NCBI RefSeq assembly: GCF_000009365.1
Contig: NC_008260.1
Coordinates: 1,151,501-1,215,500, forward strand
Length of the DNA stretch: 64,000 nucleotides
From: Alcanivorax borkumensis SK2
Lineage (GTDB): Bacteria; Pseudomonadota; Gammaproteobacteria; Pseudomonadales; Alcanivoracaceae
Direction: 5' to 3'
This document shows, one piece after another, positions 10,284-19,682 of this stretch (positions are counted from its first letter, which is position 1; each line of letters begins with the position of its first letter). The notes under the pieces were generated by a model that made no database searches, was not told the DNA's origin, and saw only the letters and a program-made list of their open reading frames with translations. Position numbers and translations under genes: made by a program.

Positions 10284-11498
10284 ATGTCAGGCATAACAGG
10301 GGCAGGTAAAAAAGCAGCAACTGAGGTCGATGTAGTGGTTATCGGTGCCGGCGCAGCCGGGCTGATGTGCGCTGCTACGGCAGCGTATCAGGGCCATCGA
10401 GTACTGGTGCTGGACCATGCCAATAAAGCGGGCAAGAAAATTCTCATGTCCGGTGGCGGACGGTGTAATTTCACTAACCTGAATACCGCGCCGGAGCATT
10501 TCATCTCCGCGAATCCCCATTTCTGTAAATCCGCTCTCAAACGCTACAGTCCCTGGCATTTTGTGGAATTAATTGAGCGCCATGGCATAGAGCACGTGGA
10601 AAAAGCCCCTGGGCAGCTTTTCTGCGCTGAATCAGCAAAGGAAATCCTCGGGGTGCTGCTCACCGAGTGTGAGTGGGCGGGAGCCGAGATCCGCCTCAAT
10701 ACCGCTATCCGGCAAGTCAGGCAGACGGCCAGAGGCTTTGGTCTGACCACCAGTGCCGGTGTCATCCAGTGTGCGAAGTTGGTGGTGGCCTGCGGTGGTT
10801 TGTCGATTCCAACGATGGGGGCTAGTGGCTTTGGTTATCAACTGGCGGAGCAATTTGGACTCTCTGTCTTACCCACCCGTGCCGGCTTGGTGCCGTTCAC
10901 TTTACAGCCCGAGGACAAGGCCTGGCTGACACAGTTGTCGGGCATCAGCACCGAGGTCGTGGCGCGGGCTGCCGAGGCCGCTTTTGCCGAGCCCATGCTG
11001 ATCACCCACCGGGGGCTGTCTGGGCCCGCTATGTTGCAGGTATCCAGTTTCTGGACACCGGGTCAGCCAGTGACCGTGGATTGGTTGCCCCAGCTAGACG
11101 ATCCGTTTGCGCTATTGATTGAAGAGCGTCGGGCGCATCCTAACCGTGGGCTGGAGCGCTGGTTACGGCAGTACTTTTCACAGCGGTTGGCGGCGGCACT
11201 AGTGGATCAGTTTGGTTGGCAGGGTATTCTGCAGCAGTTCAGCAATGAGCGCTTGGCCACGGTGGCAGGAACGCTTAAAGGCTGGGCATTCAAACCCTCT
11301 GGCACTGAAGGTTACCGCACCGCAGAAGTGACTTTGGGCGGGGTGGATACGGATGCCATTTCGTCCAAAAATTTTGCTGTCAAAGAGGTGCCCGGTTTGC
11401 ATTTCATTGGCGAAGTGCTGGATGTAACCGGGCAACTGGGAGGATTTAATTTCCAGTGGGCTTGGGCTTGTGGCTGGTGCACAGGGATGGCTTTGTAA
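10284..11498 (+). CDS. HI0933/BaiN-family FAD-dependent oxidoreductase
   Basis: A 404-residue flavoprotein of the HI0933-like family (YhiN/BaiN type). The N-terminal FAD-binding Rossmann motif VVVIGAGAAGLMCA is at residues 17-30, followed by the family block AGKKILMSGGGRCNFTN (about 50-66). The C-terminal GEVLDVTGQLGGFNFQWAW is the second flavin-contact signature. The physiological substrate of most members is unknown; some bacterial relatives reduce bile-acid or aminoacetone-like compounds. The start at ATG 10284 leaves a 13-residue polar leader before the Rossmann fold. The gene converges on the thioesterase gene with 47 bases between them. Confidence 0.9.
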   Translation: MSGITGAGKKAATEVDVVVIGAGAAGLMCAATAAYQGHRVLVLDHANKAGKKILMSGGGRCNFTNLNTAPEHFISANPHFCKSALKRYSPWHFVELIERHGIEHVEKAPGQLFCAESAKEILGVLLTECEWAGAEIRLNTAIRQVRQTARGFGLTTSAGVIQCAKLVVACGGLSIPTMGASGFGYQLAEQFGLSVLPTRAGLVPFTLQPEDKAWLTQLSGISTEVVARAAEAAFAEPMLITHRGLSGPAMLQVSSFWTPGQPVTVDWLPQLDDPFALLIEERRAHPNRGLERWLRQYFSQRLAAALVDQFGWQGILQQFSNERLATVAGTLKGWAFKPSGTEGYRTAEVTLGGVDTDAISSKNFAVKEVPGLHFIGEVLDVTGQLGGFNFQWAWACGWCTGMAL

Positions 11499-11545
11499 GC
11501 GGTAAACTGGGGTTGTTGATCTCCGTAGGTGTTTGGCTGGAGGCC

Positions 11546-11962
11546 TCAGGTAATGTCGGAAAACTTTGCCTTGAAGTCCTCTGGCATAGGCATTACAGCG
11601 TGGGTGACGTGATCAAAAAATACGAAGCCCTGTTTGGCCAATACCACTAGCTGCCCGCTGGGTTGCTTGGTGACTCGGAAAATCAGATCGGCACCATACT
11701 TGTTGAAATCCATTAGCCCTACCTCGAATTGCAGATCGTCTCGGGCAAAGCTTTCCGCTAGATAGTTGGCCACCAAGTCGGTGACCACAATGCGCTCCTG
11801 GCTGTAATCAATGTCACAAAAAAACCGGTAACGGGCTTCCGAGAGCAAGGAAATCATCTGATCATTACCCACGTGTTTACCGGTGTTCAGGTCGGTCATG
11901 CGCACGTTGATGGTATGGGTGTAAAGGAACTGTTCGGGTAACTCGAGCTGGACGCGCGCCAT
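11546..11962 (-). CDS. hotdog-fold acyl-CoA thioesterase (4HBT/FadM-like)
   Basis: A 138-residue single hotdog domain. RMTDLNTGKHVGNDQMISLLSEAR (about residues 21-44) corresponds to the 4-hydroxybenzoyl-CoA thioesterase active-site region, with Asp24 in the usual catalytic position; the FF and SFARDDLQFEV strands follow. Members hydrolyse acyl-CoA thioesters in the cytoplasm. The chain-length preference cannot be read. It is divergent from the short-chain dehydrogenase gene, sharing a 162-base promoter region. Confidence 0.82.
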   Translation of the reverse strand: MARVQLELPEQFLYTHTINVRMTDLNTGKHVGNDQMISLLSEARYRFFCDIDYSQERIVVTDLVANYLAESFARDDLQFEVGLMDFNKYGADLIFRVTKQPSGQLVVLAKQGFVFFDHVTHAVMPMPEDFKAKFSDIT

Positions 11963-12124
11963 GGGAGATTCTCTGGGGTAGGGGACGCTATTTTAGCAAT
12001 GGCCAGAGGTTGTTGTGAAATATCTTTTGGATAAAGGGGGGAGTGACAATTGGCTCAACATGAGCGTGCTTTAGAGCTGCGTGGGGAAAACAATGGTAGT
12101 CACAATTGACATTAAGGAGCGACC

Positions 12125-13033
12125 ATGACCCGGTCCCGCTGGCGCCCGGCGCACATTCCCGATCTGTTTGGTAAAACGATTGTTGTCACCGGGGCTAATA
12201 GCGGCATTGGCCTAGAAGCGGTGAAGCTGTTTGTTGCTAATGGCGCAGAAGTGATTATGGCATGTCGCAACACAGCGAAAGCTGAAGCGGCTGCTGAGCA
12301 GGTTAAGATATTGACGCCGCAAGCTAGCTTAACAGTGTTGCCGCTAGATTTGGCTGATCTTGAGTCGGTTAAAACGTTTGTTGCTACGCTCAAACAGCGT
12401 ATTAATAAACTGGATGTGTTGCTCAATAATGCGGGAGTGATGGCGCCACCTTTGCAGCGCACCAAGGAGGGGTTCGAGATGCAATTCGGCACTAACCATC
12501 TTGGCCATTTTGCATTGACTGGGCCGTTATTGAGTCTGCTTGAAGCGGCGCCGGCTCCACGCATCGTTCAGATCTCCAGCTTGGCTCACCGCGGTGGAAA
12601 AATATTGTGGGGAAATCTGAACGCAGAGAAGCGGTATTCACGCTGGTCTTTTTATTGTCAAAGCAAGTTGGCTAACCTGATCTTCGCTAAAGACTTGCAT
12701 CGGCGTTTACAAAAATGCGGATCTTCCATTCAGGTGATGGCGGCGCACCCAGGCTACTCTGCAACCCATCTTCAGGACACGGTGCCCGGTGGTGGCGTGT
12801 TTAACTGGTTGTTGGCTCAGCCCGCCGAGATGGGATGCTTGCCTGGGGTGATGGCAGCCACCAGTGATAATGTGACGTCTGGGGGATATTACGGCCCGGA
12901 TGGAAAAGTTTTCGAGTTGCGAGGTTATCCTGCTCCGGCTTTCGCGCGTAAAATCACCGATAACGTAGGGCTGGCAGAAAAGCTATGGGATGAGTCCGAG
13001 CGCCTCACAGGGGTCCGCTACCTTAGCGCTTAG
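12125..13033 (+). CDS. short-chain dehydrogenase/reductase (retinol-dehydrogenase-like)
   Basis: A 302-residue SDR. The cofactor motif TGANSGIG is at about residues 22-29, NNAGVMAPP near 101-109, and the catalytic set Ser (QISSLAHR, about 140) and Tyr/Lys (YCQSK, about 176-180) is intact. Arg after the glycine motif (ACRNTAKAE) suggests NADPH preference. The overall shape matches retinol dehydrogenase/WWOX-type SDRs that act on lipophilic alcohols and aldehydes. The ribosome binding site AAGGAG at 12114-12119 fixes the start. The substrate is unknown; base composition is somewhat more AT-rich than its neighbours. Confidence 0.9.
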   Translation: MTRSRWRPAHIPDLFGKTIVVTGANSGIGLEAVKLFVANGAEVIMACRNTAKAEAAAEQVKILTPQASLTVLPLDLADLESVKTFVATLKQRINKLDVLLNNAGVMAPPLQRTKEGFEMQFGTNHLGHFALTGPLLSLLEAAPAPRIVQISSLAHRGGKILWGNLNAEKRYSRWSFYCQSKLANLIFAKDLHRRLQKCGSSIQVMAAHPGYSATHLQDTVPGGGVFNWLLAQPAEMGCLPGVMAATSDNVTSGGYYGPDGKVFELRGYPAPAFARKITDNVGLAEKLWDESERLTGVRYLSA

Positions 13034-13086
13034 GTGAGAGCAGTATTAGCTTAAACGGCGAGTGTGCCATTGGTGAGCGTTGCTGA

Positions 13087-13683
13087 TCAGGCTTGGGTAA
13101 TTCGGATCAACATGCCGAACAAACCGTGATCGAAATAATAGATTTGGTGGCCAGTAAGGCGGCGTTTTTCATCTATTTTCACGTACAGGCGTTCTCCATT
13201 ACTTTCTGTGTTAAACCAGACTTGGGGCTTAACATGAAGATAGCGAGATTTACTGAATTGTAAGGTGCCTTCCAGTTCCGGCACGTTTGCGCCCTCGTTG
13301 ATCAGCATCTGATCGCCCCGGATATAGATGGGTAAAGTATCGGTCTCACTACCGATGGGCTGCTGCCATGCCGCATGATAAAGCTCGCGATATTTGCCGC
13401 TACTTTCCATTCGTTCGAGCATGTAACGAAGCACTTCATCGTCCTGGGGGAGTGGCAGCCAAGCGCCGCGGGCAATCGCATCCGGGTCAGCGAGTTCATT
13501 AGATTCAGGCTGACCTATGGTGATGGCCTGAGAAGCATAGCGAGGTTGTAAGCCGGCGGCCCAGCGCTCTTCGTTGCTGGTGTTGTTATGGGCAAACACC
13601 AAGACTTCTACTTGATACCATCTTTGTGCCATGGCGCTGTTGCCCAATAAGATAAGAGCAACAAACAATAATGCGCGATGCAT
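13087..13683 (-). CDS. CsiV-family periplasmic protein
   Basis: A 198-residue exported protein with a signal peptide (residues 1-19, cut after AMA) and the CsiV pattern: RWYQVEVLVFAH directly after cleavage, a central variable region, and the C-terminal GHQIYYFDHGLFGMLIRI. In Vibrio cholerae CsiV binds peptidoglycan and supports cell-shape integrity. Members commonly sit just downstream of mfd, as here, which supports the assignment. The start codon is 213 bases from the mfd stop, so the gene may have its own promoter. Confidence 0.82.
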   Translation of the reverse strand: MHRALLFVALILLGNSAMAQRWYQVEVLVFAHNNTSNEERWAAGLQPRYASQAITIGQPESNELADPDAIARGAWLPLPQDDEVLRYMLERMESSGKYRELYHAAWQQPIGSETDTLPIYIRGDQMLINEGANVPELEGTLQFSKSRYLHVKPQVWFNTESNGERLYVKIDEKRRLTGHQIYYFDHGLFGMLIRITQA

Positions 13684-13830
13684 CGAGAACTCCTTGTGCA
13701 GCTTGTCGATCAGGCTTTCACCATAGTGCGGACTATATCTTTATACCTTACGCCTTCCCGTTTGCTCACGGGGCATTGGTTGATCGGTACGGTTTTTGTG
13801 ATAAAGGAGCGGTCAGTCTTGCACTGTGGC

Positions 13831-13868
13831 CACTGGAGGCATACCACTTCCGTGGTCGGCCTCCAGTG
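13831..13868. other. long stem-loop between csiV and mfd
   Basis: Arms CACTGGAGGC (13831-13840) and GCCTCCAGTG (13859-13868) pair perfectly. An inner ACCAC/GTGGT stem (13843-13847 with 13852-13856) closes a TTCC loop, separated by a 2-by-2 internal loop. It starts 28 bases past the mfd stop on the minus strand but has no T-run on either side, so it is more likely a 3'-end stabiliser or palindromic repeat than a classical terminator. Confidence 0.55.
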
Positions 13869-13896
13869 CTTGGCCTCAAAAGGATATAGCTGGTAT

Positions 13897-16800
13897 TCAA
13901 GCCGGAGCGTCGGGCTTAATGCTTTGAGCTGCCAGACGTTTAAGCAGTTCCTGTACTACTTTAATGCGTTCTTCAGGTGTCTCGCTGTCTTCCACAAAAC
14001 GCAGGGCGTTGGCACCTTCCAGCTTGAAACGGTTGGGGCCGGACTGGACCAGTTTGACGATGGTGAGCGGGTCCACAGGGGTGCGTTCGCCAAACTCTAA
14101 CTTGCCGCCGGTGGCGTGGGCGTCCAAGCGGATAATGCCCAGTCGATCGGCCTGCTGACGTAGTTCTGTGACAGCAAACAGATTTTTTACCGGTTCGGGC
14201 AGCAGGCCGAAGCGGTCGATCATTTCCACTTTCAGCTCTTTCAGGCCGGCACGGGTTTTACACCCAGCGATGCGCTTGTAGAGGGTCAGCCTGCCGAACA
14301 CATCGGGCAGATAATCTTCGGGAATCAGTGCGGGAATGCGCAGGTTCAGTTCCGGGCCACCGCTTAGGGGCTTTTCCACATCCGGCTGTTCGCCGCGCTT
14401 CAATGCATCCACCGCTTGTTCCAGCATTTCCATATAGAGACTGAAACCGATGGTCTCGATATTGCCATGTTGTTCTTCGCCGAGCAGCTCGCCGGCGCCG
14501 CGAATTTCCATGTCCTGGCTGGCGAGCATGAAGCCGGCCCCCAGGTCGGTGGCCTGCTCAATGGCTTCTAGTCGTTTGATCGCATCCTTGGTCATCACCT
14601 TGGGACTGGGGGTGATCAGGTAGGCGTAGGCTTGGTGATGGCTGCGGCCCACGCGGCCGCGCAGCTGATGAAGCTGGGCCAACCCAAGCTTGTCGGCCCG
14701 GTCGATGATGATGGTATTGGCGCTGGGCACATCGATACCCGTTTCGATGATAGTGGTGCTCACTAGCACATTGAAGCGGCGGTGGTAAAAGTCACTCATC
14801 ACCGCTTCCAGTTCCCGCTCGCGCATTTGCCCGTGGGCAATGCCGACGCGGGCATCGGGCACCAGTTTGCGGATGTCCGCTGCGGTTTTCTCCATGGTGT
14901 CGATGTCGTTGTGCAGGTAATACACTTGGCCGCCGCGCAATAATTCACGCAGTAAGGCTTCCTTGATGACGGTATCGTTGTGCTGCTGTACGAAGGTTTT
15001 CACCGACAGGCGTTTCTGCGGCGGGGTAGCGATGATGGAGATATCTCGCATGCCGCTCATGGCCATATTCAGGGTTCGCGGAATTGGCGTGGCGGTGAGG
15101 GTGAGGATGTCGCACTCGGCCCGCATTTGCTTGAGGCGCTCCTTGTGGCGTACCCCGAAGCGGTGCTCTTCATCGACAATAATCAGCCCCAGATTATCGA
15201 ACGATACGGTTTCTTGCAGGAGCTGATGGGTGCCCACCAGAATATCCACCTTGCCTTCCTTAAGCCGCTGTAACACCTGGGTCTTTTCCTTGGCGCTGCG
15301 AAAACGGGACAGTACTTCGATATTTACCGGCCAGTCGGCAAAGCGATCGGTGAATGACTCGTAGTGCTGTTGGGCAAGCAGGGTGGTGGGCACCAGCACC
15401 GCCACCTGGGTCTGGTTTTCCACCGCCACGAAGGCGGCGCGCATGGCAACTTCGGTTTTGCCGAAACCCACGTCACCACATACCAGCCGATCCATGGGCT
15501 GGCTCGATTGCATGTCGGCAACCACTGAGGCAATAGCCGCCTGTTGGTCCGGGGTTTCCTCGAAGGGAAAGCTAGCGCTGAAACGGTCATAGTCGTTCAG
15601 GTCCAGTTCGAACTGGCGGCCTTCTCTGGCCTCGCGCCGAGCGTAGGTGTTGAGCAGCTCGGCAGCTACATCGTGGATTTTTTCGGCCGCTTTCTGGCGA
15701 GCCTTCGTCCATTGTTCAGTGCCTAAACGATTCAAGGGAGCGGTGTCACCGCCACCGTACCGGCTAATCAGATGCAACGAGGAAACCGGTACATAGAGTT
15801 TGTCGCCGCCGGCGTATTCCAGCAGCAGAAATTCGTGTTGCTGGCGATGCACTTCCATATGAGTGAGGCCCAAGTAACGCCCCACGCCGTGCTCCAGATG
15901 CACCACCGGGGAGCCCACGGTCATTTCGCCTAAGGAGCGGAACGCTTGCTCGGCGGCGCCGTCGTCGCTGCTGGATTTACGGCGCCTGCGCTGCAGTACC
16001 CGCTCGCCATACAGGTCATTTTCGGTGACCACGAGTAAGGCGTGTTCCGGAGCGTAGAAGCCCGCATCCAGCTCCCCTTGGGTCAGGTTCCAGCGTGCCG
16101 AGTTGGCAATGAAGTCGGGCCAGTTGTCTTTCATGGCCGGCTGGATCTGAATCTTCTGCATCAACTCCAGCAGGGCCTCCCTGCGCCCGGCGGTTTCCGC
16201 ACAAATCAGGATATGGGTATCAGGATGGGCGTCGGAAAAGGTATGCAGCAAAGCCAATGGATTGTTGGCACGCACATCGGCGGTGAGCGAAGGCATAGGC
16301 GCCACGTCAAAGTGGATGGCCTGGTCTGCGCCGCTTGAATCATTATGAATCTGGCGCGCTCTTGGATGTTGCTTTAGTGCGGCGTTGAGCTCGTCAGGGC
16401 GCAGGAACAATTGCCAGGGAGCCAGAATCGGGCGGTGAATATCGTGGCGCCGGGATTCATGGCGCTGCTCCACATCTTGCCAGAAGTGCTTGATGGCGCT
16501 CTGTGTGTCGGCCAGTTCCACCAGCCGTACATCGTCGGGCAGGTAATCGAATAAGGTGGCCATCTCCTCATAGAACAGGGGTAGATAATATTCCAGGCCC
16601 GGCGCCGCTAGGCCGTCGGTCACGTCCTGATAAAGGGGCACGTGACGGGTATCCACGTCGAAAGTATCGCGGAAGCGGCTACGGAAGCGGGCAATACCTT
16701 CGGCACTGAGGGGAAACTCTGCGGCGGGCAGCAGGGTGATATTGTCCACTTTGCCGGTGGAGCGCTGGCTTTCCGCTTCGAACAGGCGCAGGGATTCGAT

Positions 16801-17376
16801 TTCATCGTCGAACAGTTCGATGCGGAACGGTTGCTCGGCGCCCATGGGAAAAATGTCCATGATAGCCCCGCGCACGGCAAACTCGCCGTGCTCGTACACG
16901 TTGTCGCGCTGCCGGTAGCCACTGGCGACTAGCCGGCTGCGGGTAGCTTCCATGTCGAAACGATCACCCACCTTGAGCAGGAAACTGTTGCCGGTGATAT
17001 GTATCGGCGGCGCCAATCGCTGCATTAGCGTATTTACCGGCACCACCAGAATGCCCTTATGGGTAGTGGGCAGCTGGTGAAGAACCTGAATACGGTCGCT
17101 GATAATGTCCTGATGCGGGCTGAATAGATCGTAGGGCAGGGTTTCCCAGTCCGGAAACAGCATCACCGGGGTGTTGCTGCCGGTCAGGTAGAAGCTTAGT
17201 GAGTCGGTGAGCTGCTGGGCACGGCTGCTATTGGGCGCTAGCACCACCAATAAATGGTTTTGGCTACGCGCCAGCTCGGCCAGCACTGCGGCCATGCTGC
17301 CGGCATTGAGCCCGGCCCAGTCCTTATAGTGCTCTCGCCCATTGGGAAAGAGATTGCTGTCGGGGAGTAGCTTCAT
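13897..17376 (-). CDS. mfd: transcription-repair coupling factor Mfd
   Basis: A full-length 1159-residue Mfd, which removes RNA polymerase stalled at DNA lesions and recruits UvrA. Domains in order: UvrB-like N-terminal module (about 1-340), the RNA-polymerase interaction domain (about 485-560, HLEHGVGRYLGL), RecG-like translocase with Walker A GDVGFGKTE (about 633) and DEEHRFG (about 732), the second helicase lobe with the Q-rich QLRGRVGR motif (about 900), and the C-terminal TRCF domain. The start at 17376 is consistent with the family (MKLLPDSNLFP). A promoter is readable at 17410-17438. It lies between csiV and tesB/gap, the conserved pseudomonad order. Confidence 0.98.
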   Translation of the reverse strand: MKLLPDSNLFPNGREHYKDWAGLNAGSMAAVLAELARSQNHLLVVLAPNSSRAQQLTDSLSFYLTGSNTPVMLFPDWETLPYDLFSPHQDIISDRIQVLHQLPTTHKGILVVPVNTLMQRLAPPIHITGNSFLLKVGDRFDMEATRSRLVASGYRQRDNVYEHGEFAVRGAIMDIFPMGAEQPFRIELFDDEIESLRLFEAESQRSTGKVDNITLLPAAEFPLSAEGIARFRSRFRDTFDVDTRHVPLYQDVTDGLAAPGLEYYLPLFYEEMATLFDYLPDDVRLVELADTQSAIKHFWQDVEQRHESRRHDIHRPILAPWQLFLRPDELNAALKQHPRARQIHNDSSGADQAIHFDVAPMPSLTADVRANNPLALLHTFSDAHPDTHILICAETAGRREALLELMQKIQIQPAMKDNWPDFIANSARWNLTQGELDAGFYAPEHALLVVTENDLYGERVLQRRRRKSSSDDGAAEQAFRSLGEMTVGSPVVHLEHGVGRYLGLTHMEVHRQQHEFLLLEYAGGDKLYVPVSSLHLISRYGGGDTAPLNRLGTEQWTKARQKAAEKIHDVAAELLNTYARREAREGRQFELDLNDYDRFSASFPFEETPDQQAAIASVVADMQSSQPMDRLVCGDVGFGKTEVAMRAAFVAVENQTQVAVLVPTTLLAQQHYESFTDRFADWPVNIEVLSRFRSAKEKTQVLQRLKEGKVDILVGTHQLLQETVSFDNLGLIIVDEEHRFGVRHKERLKQMRAECDILTLTATPIPRTLNMAMSGMRDISIIATPPQKRLSVKTFVQQHNDTVIKEALLRELLRGGQVYYLHNDIDTMEKTAADIRKLVPDARVGIAHGQMRERELEAVMSDFYHRRFNVLVSTTIIETGIDVPSANTIIIDRADKLGLAQLHQLRGRVGRSHHQAYAYLITPSPKVMTKDAIKRLEAIEQATDLGAGFMLASQDMEIRGAGELLGEEQHGNIETIGFSLYMEMLEQAVDALKRGEQPDVEKPLSGGPELNLRIPALIPEDYLPDVFGRLTLYKRIAGCKTRAGLKELKVEMIDRFGLLPEPVKNLFAVTELRQQADRLGIIRLDAHATGGKLEFGERTPVDPLTIVKLVQSGPNRFKLEGANALRFVEDSETPEERIKVVQELLKRLAAQSIKPDAPA

Positions 17377-18009
17377 TCAGACCCGTTCCTGCGCATTCGG
17401 TGGGCGCGTATTGTAGCCAAGGGGGACGGTGCCGTCAGCGCCGTCTGCACTGCGTAGCATTTTTTGGGGAGCAGGCATGATCACATGACAACCATGGAAA
17501 AATTGTGAAGGACAGGCGTTTGCGTTGAAAAATGGCAATAATTTGACACTGGTGGAAGCAAATATGCCGGTCTCTCCCAAGGGCGGGGAAAGCCTTTTTC
17601 TTCTGTTTCTCCGGCCACTCGCAACGCAAGCAGGGCGAGGTTGCCCTACACAATAAGGCGCCGGGTGAGTCGTTTGCTTTTTGGGTTCCGTTGGCGTCGC
17701 TGGTGGTCAGTGATGGTACTCACCATTTCGAGGTGGCCTTTAATTGTTGGGTCGTTAGCGCAGAAGTAAATAGAGAGCGTTGTTTTCCTATTCCATAAAG
17801 CCACCGGGCCGGGTTGTTGGTTTTCACATAGAGTGAAAGCGACTTGCTAGGCTGTGAGCTCTTGCGAGAAATAATGTGCATGTTATTGCTCATTGGGCGT
17901 GCTCTGTTGGTTATTGCCTGCCCACTTTTCTGGATGTCGTCAATCTCAACATTCTTTCGAGTTGCAGGTAGGATGGCGACCATTGGTTTTATTGCGCAGA
18001 GGGTTGAGT
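17377..18009. other. 633-base intergenic region between mfd and tesB
   Basis: No gene is convincingly supported; short frames here lack family features and ribosome binding sites. The left end contains the mfd promoter on the minus strand. The right end must carry the tesB promoter, for which no clear -35/-10 pair was found. The middle is unexplained. Confidence 0.5.
17410..17438 (-). promoter_or_regulatory. mfd promoter
   Basis: On the minus strand CTGACG (17438-17433), 17 bases, then TACAAT (17415-17410), followed by a GC-rich ACGCGCCC. This predicts a short mfd leader of about 27 bases. Five of six -10 bases and four of six -35 bases match consensus. Confidence 0.55.
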
Positions 18010-18888
18010 ATGAAGGCATCGGTTCAGGAACTGATGAATCTGTTCGATTTGGAGCAGCTGGAGAATAATTTGTTTCGGGGACAAAGCGAGGCCAATGGGC
18101 AGCGCAGTGTGTTTGGTGGCTTGGTGGCTGGGCAGGCGTTGTTGGCCGCCTCGCGGACGGTGGATGATGCACGTCCTGTGCACTCCTTGCATGCGTATTT
18201 TTTGCGCCCCGGCGATTTTAACGTGCCGATTGTCTATTACGTTGACCGGATACGTGATGGCAAGAGTTTCACCACGCGCCGAGTGGACGCGATCCAGCAT
18301 GGTCGGCCGATCTTCTCTCTGGCGGCGTCTTACCAAGTGGCGGAGGAGGGGGTTTCCCATCAGTCAGTTATGCCCGACGTGCCGGGGCCTGAGGGCCTAG
18401 AGAATGATGAGGGCATTCGTATGAAGCTGGTGGATCGCTTGCCTGAACAGTTTCGAAAGGATTTTCTGACTGACCGGCCGGTAGAGTTTCGGCCGGTGAC
18501 GCCGAAAGATTCCATCTCCTCTGAACCCCAGGACCCTGTCCGCGAGGTTTGGTTCAGGGTGGTAGATCGGGTGGATGCTAACCCGATGACCCAGCGAGCG
18601 TTATTAGCCTATTGTTCCGACTTTGGCCTAATGGGCACCGCCATGCTGCCTCACGGAATGAATTTCTGGCAGCCTAATGTGCAGTGCGCGAGCATTGATC
18701 ATGCCATGTGGTTCCATAATGATTTTCGCATTGATGAGTGGCTGCTGTATCGAAGTGATAGCCCCTTCTCGGGTGGTTCTCGCGGCCTGAATTTTGGTTC
18801 TATTTATCGCCAAGATGGCACCTTGGTGGCGTCGGTGGCTCAAGAAGGATTGATGCGCCTGCATCCCTCAGACAGCCCGACGGAATGA
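18010..18888 (+). CDS. tesB: acyl-CoA thioesterase II
   Basis: A 292-residue TesB with two fused hotdog domains, hydrolysing medium- and long-chain acyl-CoA. Recognisable blocks are RSVFGGLVAGQALLAA near residue 34, HSLHAYFLRPGD near 60, and the second-domain region with SIDHAMWFH near 235 and the closing GLNFGSIYRQDG. The ATG at 18010 (MKASVQELMNLFDLE) is preferred; an upstream in-frame extension of 39 residues lacks homology. The stop overlaps the next start in an ATGA, implying translational coupling to the glycosylase-like gene. Fits a lipid-rich metabolism. Confidence 0.95.
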   Translation: MKASVQELMNLFDLEQLENNLFRGQSEANGQRSVFGGLVAGQALLAASRTVDDARPVHSLHAYFLRPGDFNVPIVYYVDRIRDGKSFTTRRVDAIQHGRPIFSLAASYQVAEEGVSHQSVMPDVPGPEGLENDEGIRMKLVDRLPEQFRKDFLTDRPVEFRPVTPKDSISSEPQDPVREVWFRVVDRVDANPMTQRALLAYCSDFGLMGTAMLPHGMNFWQPNVQCASIDHAMWFHNDFRIDEWLLYRSDSPFSGGSRGLNFGSIYRQDGTLVASVAQEGLMRLHPSDSPTE

Positions 18889-19481
18889 CACAACTGATTG
18901 ACCTGTTGGAAGACGTTCGTGCCTGCCGGCTGTGTGAGTCGCATCTGCCGCTGGGGCCGCGGCCGGTGGTGCAGGCTGGGCAGGGCGCGCGGTTACTGAT
19001 TGTGGGGCAGGCGCCGGGGACTCGCGTTCATGAGACCGGGATTCCCTGGAACGATCCGTCCGGCGATCGTCTGCGAGACTGGCTACAGGTTGGCCGTGAA
19101 ACCTTCTATGACGAGAGTCAGATTGCGATCATTCCTATGGGGCTATGCTATCCGGGCCGGGGCAAGGGCGGGGACCTGCCGCCGCGACCGGAATGTGCGC
19201 CCCAGTGGCATGGCCCTTTGCTGGCGGAGTTGCCAAATCTGCGGCTGACATTGTTGGTAGGACGGTATGCCCAGCGCTTTTATCTGGCTAAGCCTGGAAA
19301 AACACTCACAGACACAGTGCGGCATTTTGCCCGGGCGTTGGATCAGGGGTTTTTTCCGCTCCCTCATCCCAGCCCCCGCAATCGCCTGTGGTTACAGCAA
19401 CGGCCCTGGTTCGAGGAGGAGGTGGTGCCGGAGCTAAGGAAACAGGTTGCTTCCGCCTTGCAGAAGGCCGCAGACGGATGA
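18885..19481 (+). CDS. uracil-DNA glycosylase superfamily protein with Fe-S-type cysteines
   Basis: A 198-residue UDG-superfamily protein. Motif 1 appears as GQAPG (residues 41-45) and the later leucine-loop motif as HPSPRN. Four cysteines fall at positions 14, 17, 88 and 104, giving CxxC and C-x15-C, the spacing used by family 4/5 glycosylases to hold a 4Fe-4S cluster. The region between the motifs (MGLCYPGRGKGG) differs from classical family 4. It therefore likely binds DNA and may remove uracil or another damaged base, but activity is not certain. Coupled by ATGA overlap to tesB, which has no obvious functional link. Confidence 0.82.
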   Translation: MTQLIDLLEDVRACRLCESHLPLGPRPVVQAGQGARLLIVGQAPGTRVHETGIPWNDPSGDRLRDWLQVGRETFYDESQIAIIPMGLCYPGRGKGGDLPPRPECAPQWHGPLLAELPNLRLTLLVGRYAQRFYLAKPGKTLTDTVRHFARALDQGFFPLPHPSPRNRLWLQQRPWFEEEVVPELRKQVASALQKAADG

Positions 19482-19682
19482 TACTCCTGTAGTAATGGGT
19501 GTTTATCTTTGTCTGCGCCGGATAGCGGGCTTTGGCGTGCTATCTTCCCCTAATCCGGGTAGATAATGTGGCCTTTTGGCGCTATTATGCGCGCCCCGTA
19601 CTCCACCACCGCAGGTAGGACGGCAAGCATGGCAATGATGCCGCTTTTCGTCGCCTGAACCCAAACTGAGAGGGCCATCTCC

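Noticed and set aside
17720..18172. 150-codon minus-strand frame before tesB
   Set aside because: Pro/Ser/Thr-rich, overlaps the tesB N-terminus, no family match.
19578..19590. 13-base block GGCGCTATTATGC shared with 41151-41163
   Set aside because: Chance matches of 13 bases are expected many times in 64 kb; TATTAT may be a -10 element at each place, but no good -35 supports it.
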